Positions 52,078 through 61,747 of a DNA stretch of 64,000 nt are shown one piece after another; position 1 is the stretch's first letter, and each line of letters opens with the position of its first letter. The position numbers and the translations under genes were made by a program. The notes below the pieces were generated by a model that ran no database searches, was not told where the DNA came from, and saw nothing but the letters and a program-made list of their open reading frames with translations. Source of the DNA: Pseudomonadota bacterium (GTDB lineage: Bacteria; Pseudomonadota; Gammaproteobacteria; UBA9214); assembly GCA_041395565.1 (NCBI GenBank), contig JAWLAI010000007.1, positions 186,001 through 250,000 of the forward strand, given 5' to 3'.

Positions 52078-52731
52078 TCAGCCACCCTGCCCGGCCTTGT
52101 CGTTGAGTTCGGATTCGCTCAGCCGCCGTGGGCCCGCCGCCGCAAAACCATCGAGCGCCAATCCCCACGGATTCGACTCCGGATCAACATCGAGCCGCAC
52201 GACGCGTAGCGGATAACGGATGGTCGTCTTCTTCACTGTCATGCCTTTCACCGACTCGTAAAGATCGAGATCCAGCCACACAACCCAGACACCCGGTGCG
52301 AGCACATCGACTCGGCGTTCTTCATAGCCGTGACCGGGTACTTCTTGTACTCCTCGGACACGGTAGGCCAGCTCACCCTGTTTGCCTTTCAACTCCATGT
52401 CCGCGATGAGATCGGCCCGGTAGCGTGGGGTGACATACGATGAGATACGAAAGATCGCTTTGCCATAGTCGTGCGCGCCGTCCTCGGGCCAGCGATTGAG
52501 TTGCTGAAAGATGTAGAAGGCGAAGGAATACACGTTGGCCGGCGGGACTTCATCGACGGCTAGCGCCGCACCTGAGCGCAGGTCCGGTGGCACGTGCACG
52601 GTCAGACGATTTGGCGCCTGACTCCAACCAAACCACAGCGCCAGGATGACGACGATCTGCACGCCGATGATTACCCACAACGACCGCAAATGGGCGCGCA
52701 CGTTATCGATCTCGTAGCGGTAGCGTCGCAC
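52078..52731 (-). CDS. Integrating conjugative element protein, TIGR03746 family (TraE/VirB8-like)
   Basis: 217 residues from GTG 52731, which has GGGAGGAG 7 nt upstream. One transmembrane helix (LWVIIGVQIVVILALWFGW, residues 16-34) and a periplasmic domain (AIFRISSYVTPRYRADL). VirB8/TraE-like inner-membrane assembly factor. Its 5' end overlaps the TIGR03750 gene by 29 nt. Confidence 0.83.
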   Translation of the reverse strand: MRRYRYEIDNVRAHLRSLWVIIGVQIVVILALWFGWSQAPNRLTVHVPPDLRSGAALAVDEVPPANVYSFAFYIFQQLNRWPEDGAHDYGKAIFRISSYVTPRYRADLIADMELKGKQGELAYRVRGVQEVPGHGYEERRVDVLAPGVWVVWLDLDLYESVKGMTVKKTTIRYPLRVVRLDVDPESNPWGLALDGFAAAGPRRLSESELNDKAGQGG

Positions 52732-53089
52732 TCCGACTCCTCCCGATATCCCAGGCGCCGCTGCGTCGAATGAACGGCGATCGACGCAAACCACGGTCAT
52801 TAAGCTGTATGGCGATCTGTTGCTGGTAGTAGCCGCCCGGTCGACCGCGCTTCAGCCGCTGGAACAACGTGGCCATCGCGATCACCGTGGCGACCACGCC
52901 AACCCCGGCGATGCCGAAACCCATGGTGACCGCGCCCATCAGCCATGCCAGGAGGAGGGAGACAGGCAACCAGATGAGCGCGGCCACACCAACGATGACG
53001 CCCAGCTCGGACGACGAACAGCCCTTGAAAATCGACGGCTCAGCGTTGAGCCGATTGGCCAGAATGTCGTCGCGATCGGACATGGGCAT
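52703..53089 (-). CDS. Conjugal transfer protein, TIGR03750 family (TraL-like)
   Basis: 128 residues (ATG 53089; ATG 53083 also possible). A short N-terminus (DDILANRLNAEPSIFKGCSS) then two transmembrane helices (about 34-52 and 56-78), the TIGR03750 layout. The last residues continue over the start of the downstream gene. Confidence 0.83.
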   Translation of the reverse strand: MPMSDRDDILANRLNAEPSIFKGCSSSELGVIVGVAALIWLPVSLLLAWLMGAVTMGFGIAGVGVVATVIAMATLFQRLKRGRPGGYYQQQIAIQLNDRGLRRSPFIRRSGAWDIGRSRSATLPLRDR

Positions 53090-53090
53090 G

Positions 53091-53438
53091 TTAGATAACG
53101 CCGGCGGCTTCGGTCAGCAGGTAGCTGGCGAAGATCAGCACCACCGCGCCAACGATACCGAGCACACCGACCTCGGCCCACTCGGCCTTGCCCTGGCGTG
53201 CCTCGTTGAACTTCGCGAAACCGAGATAGGCGATCCACAGGAACCCAAGCACGGCGATGGCCAAACCGAGCACGAGGCCGCCGTCCTTGATGTAGCCCTG
53301 AATGAGAGCGATCCAGTCACCCGCCGCCGGCGCCGTACTCGGTGCCACCGGTGTCGGCAAGGCCGCCCACACCGACTGATTTGCGAACATTGCCAGCAGC
53401 CCGACTGCGACTGCGCTCTTTTTGATTGTCTTCAGCAT
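53091..53438 (-). CDS. Integrating conjugative element membrane protein, TIGR03745 family
   Basis: 115 residues from ATG 53438. Signal-like N-terminus (SAVAVGLLAMFANQSVWA) and two later transmembrane helices (GLVLGLAIAVLGFLWIAYLG, VGVLGIVGAVVLIFASYLL). Resembles a pilin-like subunit of the MPF-G system. Confidence 0.84.
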   Translation of the reverse strand: MLKTIKKSAVAVGLLAMFANQSVWAALPTPVAPSTAPAAGDWIALIQGYIKDGGLVLGLAIAVLGFLWIAYLGFAKFNEARQGKAEWAEVGVLGIVGAVVLIFASYLLTEAAGVI

Positions 53439-53530
53439 GATTGCTTTTCTCCGAGGTAACGGGGTTTCCCCCTTTGATGAATACCGGGGCATTCCCCGAA
53501 CCGTTGCTGCAATGGCGTTATTCATCGCCA

Positions 53531-53761
53531 TCACCGCAGATAAAAACCCAACACCATGAGCACGATGCTCGCGCGCAGCGCGCTCCACATCACGTCGAAT
53601 ATGCCGACCTGCCCGTCTTGCCAGGCCCGGAAGGTACCCAACGTCACCCAGATCACCCACACGAAAGCAAGCACGATCACCACGGAGGCGATGGCTGTGA
53701 GTAGCGTCGCAGAGGTGACGCCTGAACCTGCCTGAAATGCCGCGTCTTGAGCGGGTGTCAT
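53531..53761 (-). CDS. Integrating conjugative element protein, TIGR03758 family
   Basis: 76 residues with two helices (ASVVIVLAFVWVIWVTLG and ALRASIVLMVLGFYLR); FRAWQDGQVGIFDVMWSAL is the family signature. Small inner-membrane component next to the pilin-like TIGR03745 protein. Confidence 0.85.
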   Translation of the reverse strand: MTPAQDAAFQAGSGVTSATLLTAIASVVIVLAFVWVIWVTLGTFRAWQDGQVGIFDVMWSALRASIVLMVLGFYLR

Positions 53762-53770
53762 GATTTTTCA

Positions 53771-54073
53771 TCACCGCCGATAGTCACCGCGCAAAGGCGG
53801 AAAGGTTCTCGGCTCCGTGCGCGGCGCATCGATGTGTTCCTGGATGCCTTGCTGCATCCTCGACAAGTCTTGCCGCAGCCAGTCGTATCGAAAATGAATG
53901 CGCGCATCCGGCTCGGCCTGCGACTCCGCCTTGCGAATCAGCGTTTCGAGCGCGTCGAGTTCATGGGCGATCTGCGCCAGTGCTTCACGCTCGGCATCTG
54001 CGTCCGCAATTGCTGACTGCATCGGCAAGGCCGTACTCAGCAGTACTACGATCAGCAAGTGGACGTTTCGCAT
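53771..54073 (-). CDS. RAQPRD-family integrative conjugative element protein
   Basis: 100 residues from ATG 54073 with AGGA upstream (ATG 54088 and 54097 lack a site). Signal peptide (LLIVVLLSTALPMQSAIA) and the conserved periplasmic region HFRYDWLRQDLSRMQQGIQE, typical of the RAQPRD family (TIGR01690). The following 209-bp gap to the TIGR03747 gene shows no feature I can support. Confidence 0.85.
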   Translation of the reverse strand: MRNVHLLIVVLLSTALPMQSAIADADAEREALAQIAHELDALETLIRKAESQAEPDARIHFRYDWLRQDLSRMQQGIQEHIDAPRTEPRTFPPLRGDYRR

Positions 54074-54282
54074 CGATGTCTTCCTCATGTCGTTCATGAG
54101 GCGCCATGGTGCGGTATCGGTTTAGGACGGGATACGGAAAATCAATTCCGTAAGAGGTGTGGTTTTCCGATGCAGTGGTGACGGGATGACAATTGATAGA
54201 TTCATGAAAAGGGACAACAACGCATGATCGAATATCCCTGCCGGGAAAATGCCGGCACATTGGAAACGACGTTACGCTTTTC

Positions 54283-55017
54283 CTATAGGTACTTCTTGAA
54301 CGTACTTGCAGTCACTGCCACGGCAAGCGCGAACAGCATGGCGAAGGGAAGGATGACGAACGTCGGATGCAGGCTGAAAGGAAGTGAAAGGTAGACCACC
54401 CATGTCAGTACCATGAGCGGTATCGCCGCTTTCTTCGCGTAGTGATAGACAAAAGAACTTTCTCGCCCGCCTCCCCAACGTCGAAGATCTCGCCGTACGA
54501 GACCGTCCACCAGGGCCATCAGACTAAACAGCAGGAACACCGGCGTTGCCAACATGAGCATCGCCAGGCGTACCGAAAACACTTGAGTGACTTGCATAGC
54601 CGCGATCGTATACACGGCTATGGGCCGGTAGATTTTATGCAGCGTCGGTCGTAATCCCGTCTCTTCTGTTCGGGGTGGTGGCGATACCCAACGGATAAAC
54701 GCGATGATGCGGGTGACCTCGAACAGGTAGTGGTAAGTCCCGTCCGCAACGTCCTTGGCGAAGCGGGCCGGGTCCGATGTCACGATGCTGCGGCGAAAAT
54801 CCGTGTCCAGATAACTGATCTCTTTTGCGAGCATCGCACGACTGTGGTCGAGTCCTTGCTCCGGCCACCACAGGTTCATTCCGACCCATTCGACGACGAT
54901 CGAAAACAACAGGGAGAACAGCAGCCACTTGATGCCTTGGGCGACGGCGGTCAGCCCTTTGGAAATCAGTCCTTGTCGAACGGCGGTTCGCCGCGGATCG
55001 GCGACCGCTTCAGCCAT
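54283..55017 (-). CDS. Integrating conjugative element membrane protein, TIGR03747 family
   Basis: 244 residues with four hydrophobic segments (WLLFSLLFSIVVEWVGMNLW, LAMLMLATPVFLLFSLMALV, MVLTWVVYLSLPFSL, FVILPFAMLFALAVAVTA) and the family block ISYLDTDFRRSIVTSDPARF. Encoded right after traD with an 8-nt overlap; a membrane partner of the coupling protein. Confidence 0.86.
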   Translation of the reverse strand: MAEAVADPRRTAVRQGLISKGLTAVAQGIKWLLFSLLFSIVVEWVGMNLWWPEQGLDHSRAMLAKEISYLDTDFRRSIVTSDPARFAKDVADGTYHYLFEVTRIIAFIRWVSPPPRTEETGLRPTLHKIYRPIAVYTIAAMQVTQVFSVRLAMLMLATPVFLLFSLMALVDGLVRRDLRRWGGGRESSFVYHYAKKAAIPLMVLTWVVYLSLPFSLHPTFVILPFAMLFALAVAVTASTFKKYL

Positions 55018-57130
55018 GACTGCCTTCTACCTCCTCGCTCGGCGCTGTCACGTCGGCCACTGACATCCACCACGGCTCCTGCACACGATACCATTGATCG
55101 TTGGTGATGTAGGTCCGTTCCATTTCATTGGCGATCTCCGCCAACCCTGCAGGCATGGCGTGATCCCCGCGCGTATCGGGCAGCGGCATGCGAAGTTTCC
55201 ACAGCTGACCGCCTTCCAACAGCGCGAAGGCCTGACCCTTGGGCAGCGCCACCAGTTCCGCCGGCGTCAGCATGGGAACCTCCGAGACGCTGATGCGATC
55301 CTCGTTGCGGGACTTGAAGTCGATGCCCGAACCCGGGTCCGACGAATCGTCCACACCCGATACACTCATCAATGTGAATACCTCGACCTTCGGCAGTTGG
55401 TCGGTCATCATCTCGGCCGTGGCCAGCTCCTTGACCCGCAGCATGATCAACGTGTTGAAGTTGCCCGCCACCTGCCCGGCCTTGGCCCGGCTGCCGATGC
55501 GCGCCTCCACGTCGGACCAGGTTTGGGTGTAGGCCGTCACTTGAAAGCCGGCGCCGCCGGCCTTGTTCAACAGCGGCACGAACTCGTCGCCGATCAGTTC
55601 GTTAAATTCGTCGGCGTGCATGGAGATCGTTGGCAGAACATAGGCCCTGGGTGTATCGATCGGGGTAACGTCCACGCCGTGTTTGTAGATATGCCCTGCC
55701 ACCGAGACCAGGTCGGCGAACATGGAATTGCCCACCGCACTGGCGACGGTGGTATCGGTCAGGGCATCGAGACCGACATACACGATCCCCTTGCGGCGGA
55801 TGACATCCATCCATTCGAAGATGGGACGTGAATCGGTTTCGTCGAGATAGTTTGGCTAAATGAGCTCGGCGATCTTGCCGTTAGTGAGTTTCTCCATCAG
55901 CGGACCGACGGAACTGACGATCTTGTCGAAATAGGTCTTGTCGTACTTGAAGGCCGATACCAGCCCGTCGAGCACCGGGTCATAAAGGTCGAGTTCCTGC
56001 AGGTGCCGCATCAATGCAATGGCCTCGTCGTTGCGACCGCGCAGCGAGTTCGGCAGGTTGCGTTCCTTGATGTTACCGGCGATGTCCGCCACCTTCTCGC
56101 GCCAGTCCGCCGCCCCGTGCCGGCGCAGGTGTTCGCGCGCGTACTCGACGAACAGCGGTTCGATGTCGTTGATGTATCGGCGCACCTGCTGGTAGTCCGG
56201 CCGACGACCGAGTGCCACCAGCGCGCGGGCGATGATGTTGACGAAACGCCAGGCGAATTCCTTGAAAGCCGCCGAGTTGCCCTCACTCGGGAGCTGATTG
56301 GCGATGCGGGTCGCAACCTCGGTGATGCGGGAGAAGTTGCCGATGGCATTGTAGCGGGCCGAGGACTCGGGAAACCCGAGATGAAACATGTAGAAGTCCT
56401 TGGCTCGCCCTGCCCGCTTGGCCTCTGCGTACACCCGCCGCAGGAGATCGGCATCCCCCTTGGGATCGAACACGATCACTACATCGCCGCGCCGGATGTC
56501 CTGGGCGATAAGGATTTCAGCAAGCCGTGTCTTGCCGACGCGCGTAGTACCCAACACCAGTGTGTGTCCGACACGCTCACCGATATCCATCCAGACGTCC
56601 TGCTCGTCGGGTTCGACCGCGTGCAGGGCGGGCTTGCCGCCGACGGGTGGCAGCGGTGACAGGGGATTCCACCATCCGCGTGAACGGAGAAACCAGGCCA
56701 GCAGATTCAGTAGTGGTATCGATTCCCATGCCACTTCCTTTCGGCGTGCCCATTGATACAGCGCGCCCGGTTGGACGTAGTGTTGGACCTCGGGCCGTAT
56801 CGTGTCGCGCAACCGCTGCGTGTGCCTCTGGGTCCAGCGAAAACCTTTGCCGAGAAACAGCTTGTGGCGACTGAGTGGGATCTTGTCAGCGCGCAACCGA
56901 TAGATGGGTAGTCGGCGCATGTTGCGCTGATACCGCATGACCCGCCAGGCCTGGCGAGCGCGCATCACGCCGATCACCGCCAGCGCCGCGCCGGCGCTGT
57001 AGGCAACGCCCGGCGGCATCATCAAGGCCCATGGGGCCAGTAACGCGATGGTCGCGGTGGCGAACGCCACCAACGTCGACCACAACTCGACCGGCGGACG
57101 CAGCAAGGCCTCAATGGGATGCCGGCTCAC
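55010..57130 (-). pseudogene. traD: Conjugative coupling factor TraD (SXT/TOL type) with in-frame amber stop
   Basis: Would be 706 residues. N-terminal TM region (LVAFATATIALLAPWALMMP), Walker A GTTRVGKTRLAEI (about 190-203), Walker B VIVFDPKGDAD and the C-terminal MNGVDVTPIDT-type region. GTG 57130 overlaps the upstream stop (GTGA). Codon 425 is TAG at 55858-55856, in the same frame on both sides (KIAELI-stop-PNYLDETDSRPIFEW). A single base change from a Ser codon (TCG) would explain it; that is inference. The truncated product keeps the ATPase but loses the C-terminal 281 residues. TraD feeds DNA to the T4SS channel, so transfer would fail unless the stop is suppressed or is an error. Confidence 0.82.
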
Positions 57131-57663
57131 TGCTCGATGCCTTGTGACGTTATCAGCACCGGATAATGTGAAATACCCAAAGCGGTCGCGATGTCCGCCG
57201 CAGACGCCGGAAGGATGGGAAGCCCGTTCGCCAACCGGGCGATGTTGCGCAAGTCCTCCTGCGTCTCTGCCTGAACCAGCATGCCGACCGCTCCGATCTC
57301 CTTGAGTCGTTCCCGGTATTCGACCAGCCACCGCCGGGATCGGTCATCGGCACCGATGAGGAAGAACGGACGTGAGAAGGGCCGGTTGTGCAGTCTCGCC
57401 TTTACCGGTCCAGGACTCAGACCGGGCGAGCGAATCGGTAACAGTGTTTGAACGTCGGCGGCGCCGAGCCTGGGTCTATTCGGCGTTCCGGTCGGCGGAT
57501 TTGTGGGCAGCTCGGTGCGGTCGATGATCTCGAGATACGGCGCCAGCGGCCGGGTATTGCCGGCGTCGTAGATCACCGTGACTTCCGACCAGGCCAGTAC
57601 CGGAGTCAACGCTATGCCAACGGACAGCACGGAACGCCATATATATAAGAATAACCTCGCCAT
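57127..57663 (-). CDS. Integrating conjugative element protein, PFL_4695/TIGR03765 family
   Basis: 178 residues with a signal peptide (FLYIWRSVLSVGIALTPVLA), then the family block VIYDAGNTRPLAPYLEIID and a thioredoxin-like C-terminal region (GISHYPVLITSQGIEQ). Periplasmic. Ends 4 nt inside traD. Confidence 0.86.
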   Translation of the reverse strand: MARLFLYIWRSVLSVGIALTPVLAWSEVTVIYDAGNTRPLAPYLEIIDRTELPTNPPTGTPNRPRLGAADVQTLLPIRSPGLSPGPVKARLHNRPFSRPFFLIGADDRSRRWLVEYRERLKEIGAVGMLVQAETQEDLRNIARLANGLPILPASAADIATALGISHYPVLITSQGIEQ

Positions 57664-57672
57664 CGAACCGCC

Positions 57673-58218
57673 CTAACTGTTTTCCGCCAAGCGCTGCCAA
57701 TGGCCAACCACGCGCGATCGGTAACGTAGTGCGCGCGCCGCGTCCGCAGGGGCGTGATAACAACCGACGCCGGCCCACCAGTCGTGCCGCTGCTCGAAAC
57801 ACTGCCGTAAGATCACCGCCGCCACGCGCAGATTGAAATACGGGTCCAACGCCTGCCAGGTGTCCCCCAACTTGTCCTTGTGGAATCGCCAGTTCACCTG
57901 CATCAAGCCGATATCGATGGATCGTTCACCGCTAGCGATAAACGTGTTCAAGGCATGCCATGCCGCCTCGCGCGAAGGATAGACATGGCCATGACCGGCG
58001 ACATTCAACGTCCATGGCCAGGGGCGACTCACACCGTTGACGTTTCCGACGCCGCTTTCCGTCAAGGCGATTGCGTAGAGCACCGAATGGGGAATCCCGT
58101 ACTCATCCGCGACGACCCGGTAACCATCAGGAACGGATGACACACACCAGCCAGCGATCGGCCAGACGATCCCCAACACGACGCCCAGCCAGATGACCCG
58201 CCGTCGCGCCGGGCACAT
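57673..58218 (-). CDS. Lytic transglycosylase of the conjugation cluster (SLT domain)
   Basis: 181 residues: N-terminal TM or signal (VIWLGVVLGIVWPIAG), SLT fold with catalytic Glu in YAIALTESGVGNVNG, then DIGLMQVNWRFHKDKLG. Opens peptidoglycan locally for the T4SS (VirB1-like). Confidence 0.86.
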   Translation of the reverse strand: MCPARRRVIWLGVVLGIVWPIAGWCVSSVPDGYRVVADEYGIPHSVLYAIALTESGVGNVNGVSRPWPWTLNVAGHGHVYPSREAAWHALNTFIASGERSIDIGLMQVNWRFHKDKLGDTWQALDPYFNLRVAAVILRQCFEQRHDWWAGVGCYHAPADAARALRYRSRVVGHWQRLAENS

Positions 58219-58220
58219 GG

Positions 58221-58997
58221 TTACAGCTCCGAAGCGCGAAGTACCGACACGTCCTCGCCGCGCCGACGCAGCAGATACGGAATCTCACCCTTGCCCTCGG
58301 TGAGCCGTTTCAGCGCACCGGCTTCATGGTTGAGGGTGACGCGACGATTGCGCACCCATGCAGGATCGATTCCGTGTCCAACCGCCCAGGTCCTCACTGC
58401 TTGGTCATCGCCCGGCTTCACACCGGCGATATAGAGATCGATGCCGGCCACCTCATCGATCCGCTTCAGTAACTTGCCCAATAGAGCATCGCAAGCGGGG
58501 CAATCCGGCCGGGTGAAGAACAGTACACGATCACTCTGCGACAAGGCGCTGGTGTTACTTCTGTGCGCGGGTAGGCGGCTGACATCGATGAGTTGCTCAT
58601 TCGGATACAAACGCTTGCCCGCCTCATCATAGGCACGTTGGAAGGCCAGGATGCGATCCACGTCCTCGCGCATGGCACGAGCCCAGAGTTCGGCATACCG
58701 TCGGCGCTCATCCTCGTCTCGCGCGTGGATGCCCAACACTTCGATGGGTGAAATGGTCGGCGGGCTGATACTACCGCGAATACCTTGCATCAACAGTTTG
58801 TAGCGTTGCCATTCGGCTTCGGACAGGCCCCAGGTACGGGAACGCGCCAGATCGGAGGGCGTCAACGTATTCTTGGCCGTCGCCGAGACGCTGGTGTCGG
58901 TTTCGTTCGCCTGCGTGCCGGAGACTTCCACGGCGAACACCGGCGCTGCGAATACCAACGCCAGGAACATGCCGGCCCACCGCGCGCGACTATTCAT
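58221..58997 (-). CDS. Integrating conjugative element protein, TIGR03759 family
   Basis: 258 residues from ATG 58997. Signal peptide (GMFLALVFAAPVFA), the block LARSRTWGLSEAEWQRYKLL, and a thioredoxin-like part with CxxC (FFTRPDCPACDALLG, about 180). Probably helps fold Cys-rich T4SS proteins such as the TIGR03756 protein. Confidence 0.86.
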   Translation of the reverse strand: MNSRARWAGMFLALVFAAPVFAVEVSGTQANETDTSVSATAKNTLTPSDLARSRTWGLSEAEWQRYKLLMQGIRGSISPPTISPIEVLGIHARDEDERRRYAELWARAMREDVDRILAFQRAYDEAGKRLYPNEQLIDVSRLPAHRSNTSALSQSDRVLFFTRPDCPACDALLGKLLKRIDEVAGIDLYIAGVKPGDDQAVRTWAVGHGIDPAWVRNRRVTLNHEAGALKRLTEGKGEIPYLLRRRGEDVSVLRASEL

Positions 58998-59283
58998 CGG
59001 CGCACCGGCCATTGCAGTCACCGGCGGACTTTGTTGCGGTCACGATTTCATGTCCATGGGCGCGGGACAGATCCCGATAGATCATCTCGTGCCGGTTCAG
59101 CATGCAGTCCTGCAGTTGCGCCTCGTCGTCCTCTGATTCACGCACATCATCGGGTCTGTCCGGCGATACATTCACCGCGGCCGGCACTTCCACGGTCTTC
59201 GGCTCAGCTTCCATTGCGTCATGGGTTGTCGATCCCAGTGAGAAGGCCCCGAACAACAACAAAATGACAACGAATACTTCCAT
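58990..59283 (-). CDS. Small membrane-anchored ICE protein
   Basis: 97 residues with one N-terminal transmembrane helix (VFVVILLLFGAFSLGS) and an acidic soluble part ending in two Cys (CNGRC). ATG 59283 has GGAGGT upstream. The family is not recognised, but its place between the coiled-coil protein and TIGR03759 is constant in such clusters as I recall. Confidence 0.6.
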   Translation of the reverse strand: MEVFVVILLLFGAFSLGSTTHDAMEAEPKTVEVPAAVNVSPDRPDDVRESEDDEAQLQDCMLNRHEMIYRDLSRAHGHEIVTATKSAGDCNGRCADE

Positions 59284-59288
59284 CAGCT

Positions 59289-60077
59289 TTACCTCCGTAG
59301 TGAAGTGGAATAGTCCTGACCATCGGGACCACGAAACGCGACCTGGCTCTTCATCCGATCGATGTGCATGACTTGCCAACCAGACTGCTGCTCGCCTTCG
59401 CGCAGGAAGGCGACCTGACCGTTGTGGGAGACCGCGACATAGACGGCGTCGTCCCACAAGTCGATGGCATCGATGAGAAACGGCGGGATGCTGGCCGCCT
59501 GCTTTTGTTGTGCCGCCGCCTTCTTTTTCCCGGCGATCTTGATGCCGTACACGTCCTTGGCGATGGCTTGCAACTTGGATTGTGCATCGCTGATGCGTTG
59601 CTTGAGTTCGTCGTTGCCTTTGCGCAGCTCGGTGATCGATTCTTGAATCGCACTCATGCTGGCGGTCAAACCTGACACTTCGCGATTCGCACTCGATTGC
59701 TCGGTTCGCAAGGATTCGAACCACTGGTTGACCCGATCGGACATGCCTTCGATGGCGCGCATGATCGTCTCGGAGGCGCCAGCCTCTGGCTGTACGCTGC
59801 TGCCGACGGTCATGCTATCGATGACTTTGTCCTTCGCGTTCGTCGCGCTCTCAGGAAGCACCGATGTGGCATGCTCTGGCATGTCCGTGCCGTTGCGCAG
59901 GGCGTCCATTTGACCGCGCAACATTACGAGTGCACCGATCGTTATCACGCTGACGATGGCGGCGATCAGCAGCGTCTTTCGCGATGAGCGTTTCGGCTTG
60001 CGTGATTCAGCGATATCTGCACGCGCCGTATCCTGCGGTGCTCGCTGCGACTGCTCATACGATTTCTCATTCTCCAT
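59289..60077 (-). CDS. ICE-associated membrane-anchored coiled-coil protein
   Basis: 262 residues: a cytoplasmic N-terminus, one transmembrane helix (TLLIAAIVSVITIGALVML, about 34-52), a long periplasmic coiled coil (EVSGLTASMSAIQESITELR), and a small C-terminal domain (AVYVAVSHNGQVAFLREGE). The family name is not recalled with confidence. Overlaps the PilL-N gene by 11 nt. Confidence 0.6.
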   Translation of the reverse strand: MENEKSYEQSQRAPQDTARADIAESRKPKRSSRKTLLIAAIVSVITIGALVMLRGQMDALRNGTDMPEHATSVLPESATNAKDKVIDSMTVGSSVQPEAGASETIMRAIEGMSDRVNQWFESLRTEQSSANREVSGLTASMSAIQESITELRKGNDELKQRISDAQSKLQAIAKDVYGIKIAGKKKAAAQQKQAASIPPFLIDAIDLWDDAVYVAVSHNGQVAFLREGEQQSGWQVMHIDRMKSQVAFRGPDGQDYSTSLRR

Positions 60078-60564
60078 CTCGCGGAACCTCCGTCTTCAAA
60101 CTGGAATTTGTTGGCTGCATGACCCGCCCCGCCGACCTGCACAACTCGAAGGAGACCAACCGATGCACCGGATCGTGGATCAAACGAAAAGCCGGTCCCA
60201 CCAGCGTTTCCAATGCTTGCGTCAATGTGATCGGGCCAAGATGTCGGTGCACGGCCGGCAACGGCAGCGTCAACAGGTCTGCGGTTTCTGGTTCTATTAC
60301 AGGTGCGGTGGCCAGACGGTAACCGCTGCGCTGGAGCAGGTATTGCACGGCCTCTCCCACCGTGAAGATGCGCGCCGGAAACGAAACCGTGATGGTCGTC
60401 GCGAGCAGATCCGCCTGGGCGACCGTTGGCATGGCGGGCAGCGTCGAGTATCGACCGACCTGTACCTCCGCGGCATTCACGCCGGGACTGATGGCCATGC
60501 CGAACGCCGCCATACCCATGGCGGTGAGTATCGGTAAGAAACAATGGAATGGTCGTGTCGTCAT
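60067..60564 (-). CDS. PilL N-terminal-like conjugative transfer protein (TIGR03748 family)
   Basis: 165 residues from ATG 60564. Signal peptide (LTAMGMAAFGMAISPGVNA), then the TIGR03748 pattern VGRYSTLPAMPTVAQADLL and AVQYLLQRSGYRLATAPV, a secretin-N-like fold. Outer-membrane-associated start of the transfer operon. The 129-bp gap upstream (60565-60693) shows nothing coding. Confidence 0.82.
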   Translation of the reverse strand: MTTRPFHCFLPILTAMGMAAFGMAISPGVNAAEVQVGRYSTLPAMPTVAQADLLATTITVSFPARIFTVGEAVQYLLQRSGYRLATAPVIEPETADLLTLPLPAVHRHLGPITLTQALETLVGPAFRLIHDPVHRLVSFELCRSAGRVMQPTNSSLKTEVPRDGE

Positions 60565-60693
60565 AGTGCAACCTGGTTCAAGTGCGTGATAATCAACAAG
60601 CTCATTTGTTATGGAGCCCGTATGATTGCGCCTTGCCCCAAGGCGTGAAACGGGAAATCGATTCACCGACGAGCGCGCTTTATCAATGCGTTG

Positions 60694-61560
60694 TCAGCGG
60701 CCCAGGTAGACGGACGTGATCTGTTCGCGCTCATGCCCAAGTTCCCGACTGATCGTCTGCCGCGCGTGCCGGTCTATCACTTTCTGCCCGGGGCTCAGCG
60801 ACCGTGTCACCGGCCCGCCGGCGGCCGGCGCCTTCCATCCTGCCAGCTCTTCGTAACGTCGCTGCGCATACGCGTGACGCAAACCGTGCATTTTCGAGAG
60901 CCCGGCATTGGCGGTGTGCCGTTCGTAGGCGCGAAGCTGTTGTACATAATTCCGATCGGTCGGAATGAGGGAACCGCCGGCGGCAAGCCGGCGCGCGCGA
61001 TCCAATACGGCGCGCTGTTCATCGTTGCGCACCGGTACGTCGCGCTCCTTGCCGCCTTTGGTCCAACTGGCTTTCAGCGTGATGTGGTCACCACGGTCGG
61101 CGTAACCGGGACTGAACTTGATCGCCTCCTCACGGCGCAGGCCGAAGGCCTGCTGCAATTCGAGGCTCATCCGCACATAGGGATCGCGGATCTTGTCCAG
61201 GTCCGGCGCGCCCAGCGATTTTGCTTTCGACCCATTGGTCACGAACTGCCGATCCGGAATCCCGTAATGGTCATTCGATCGGGCCACGACGTTCTGCTTG
61301 TCCACCTTCTGCGCCCACCAGCGCAAGACCGCCATCCGGTTCTTGATCGTGCCGACGCTGAGTTGCTGCGCCAGCCAATCCTTGACCAGAGCCTCGACAT
61401 GTTTCGGTTTCAATGTGCGCGCGTTCATGCCACGAAAACCCAATGCATCTAACTGGTTTGCGATGAGCATCAAGTGATGCATGCGCTTCGCTTGTGTTGC
61501 ATAGCTGCCGTCACGGTTGCGATGGCAGAGTTGTTTGAGTTGGTAGTTCAGATCTCTCAC
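60694..61560 (-). CDS. Integrase_1-type tyrosine recombinase
   Basis: 288 residues. N-terminal SAM-like domain (IKNRMAVLRWWAQKV), then the catalytic domain: Arg in FGLRREEAIKF, Lys in SWTKGGKERDVP, H-x-x-R in HGLRHAYAQRRYEEL, His in RELGHEREQITSV and Tyr in VYLGR. Full set of R-K-HxxR-H-Y. GTG start. This integrase-domain protein is a standard neighbour of PilL-N in PFGI-1-type ICEs and is distinct from the main element integrase. A structured 5' leader with a mini-ORF lies upstream. Confidence 0.8.
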   Translation of the reverse strand: MRDLNYQLKQLCHRNRDGSYATQAKRMHHLMLIANQLDALGFRGMNARTLKPKHVEALVKDWLAQQLSVGTIKNRMAVLRWWAQKVDKQNVVARSNDHYGIPDRQFVTNGSKAKSLGAPDLDKIRDPYVRMSLELQQAFGLRREEAIKFSPGYADRGDHITLKASWTKGGKERDVPVRNDEQRAVLDRARRLAAGGSLIPTDRNYVQQLRAYERHTANAGLSKMHGLRHAYAQRRYEELAGWKAPAAGGPVTRSLSPGQKVIDRHARQTISRELGHEREQITSVYLGR

Positions 61561-61747
61561 GGTGTAATCTCTATCTGGTAAGTGTTTATGACCACCCGGC
61601 AGCCGTAGCTAACTGGGCTCGCTTGCGCGAAACGGTCAGGGACACCACTCCCATACGACCTGAATGTGCCTGGTCTCAGGCAACGCCGGTTCTCCCTTTT
61701 GGGTAATGGCCCGGCGCTGGCCAACCTGCCCGTTCTCGGGCGTTTTC

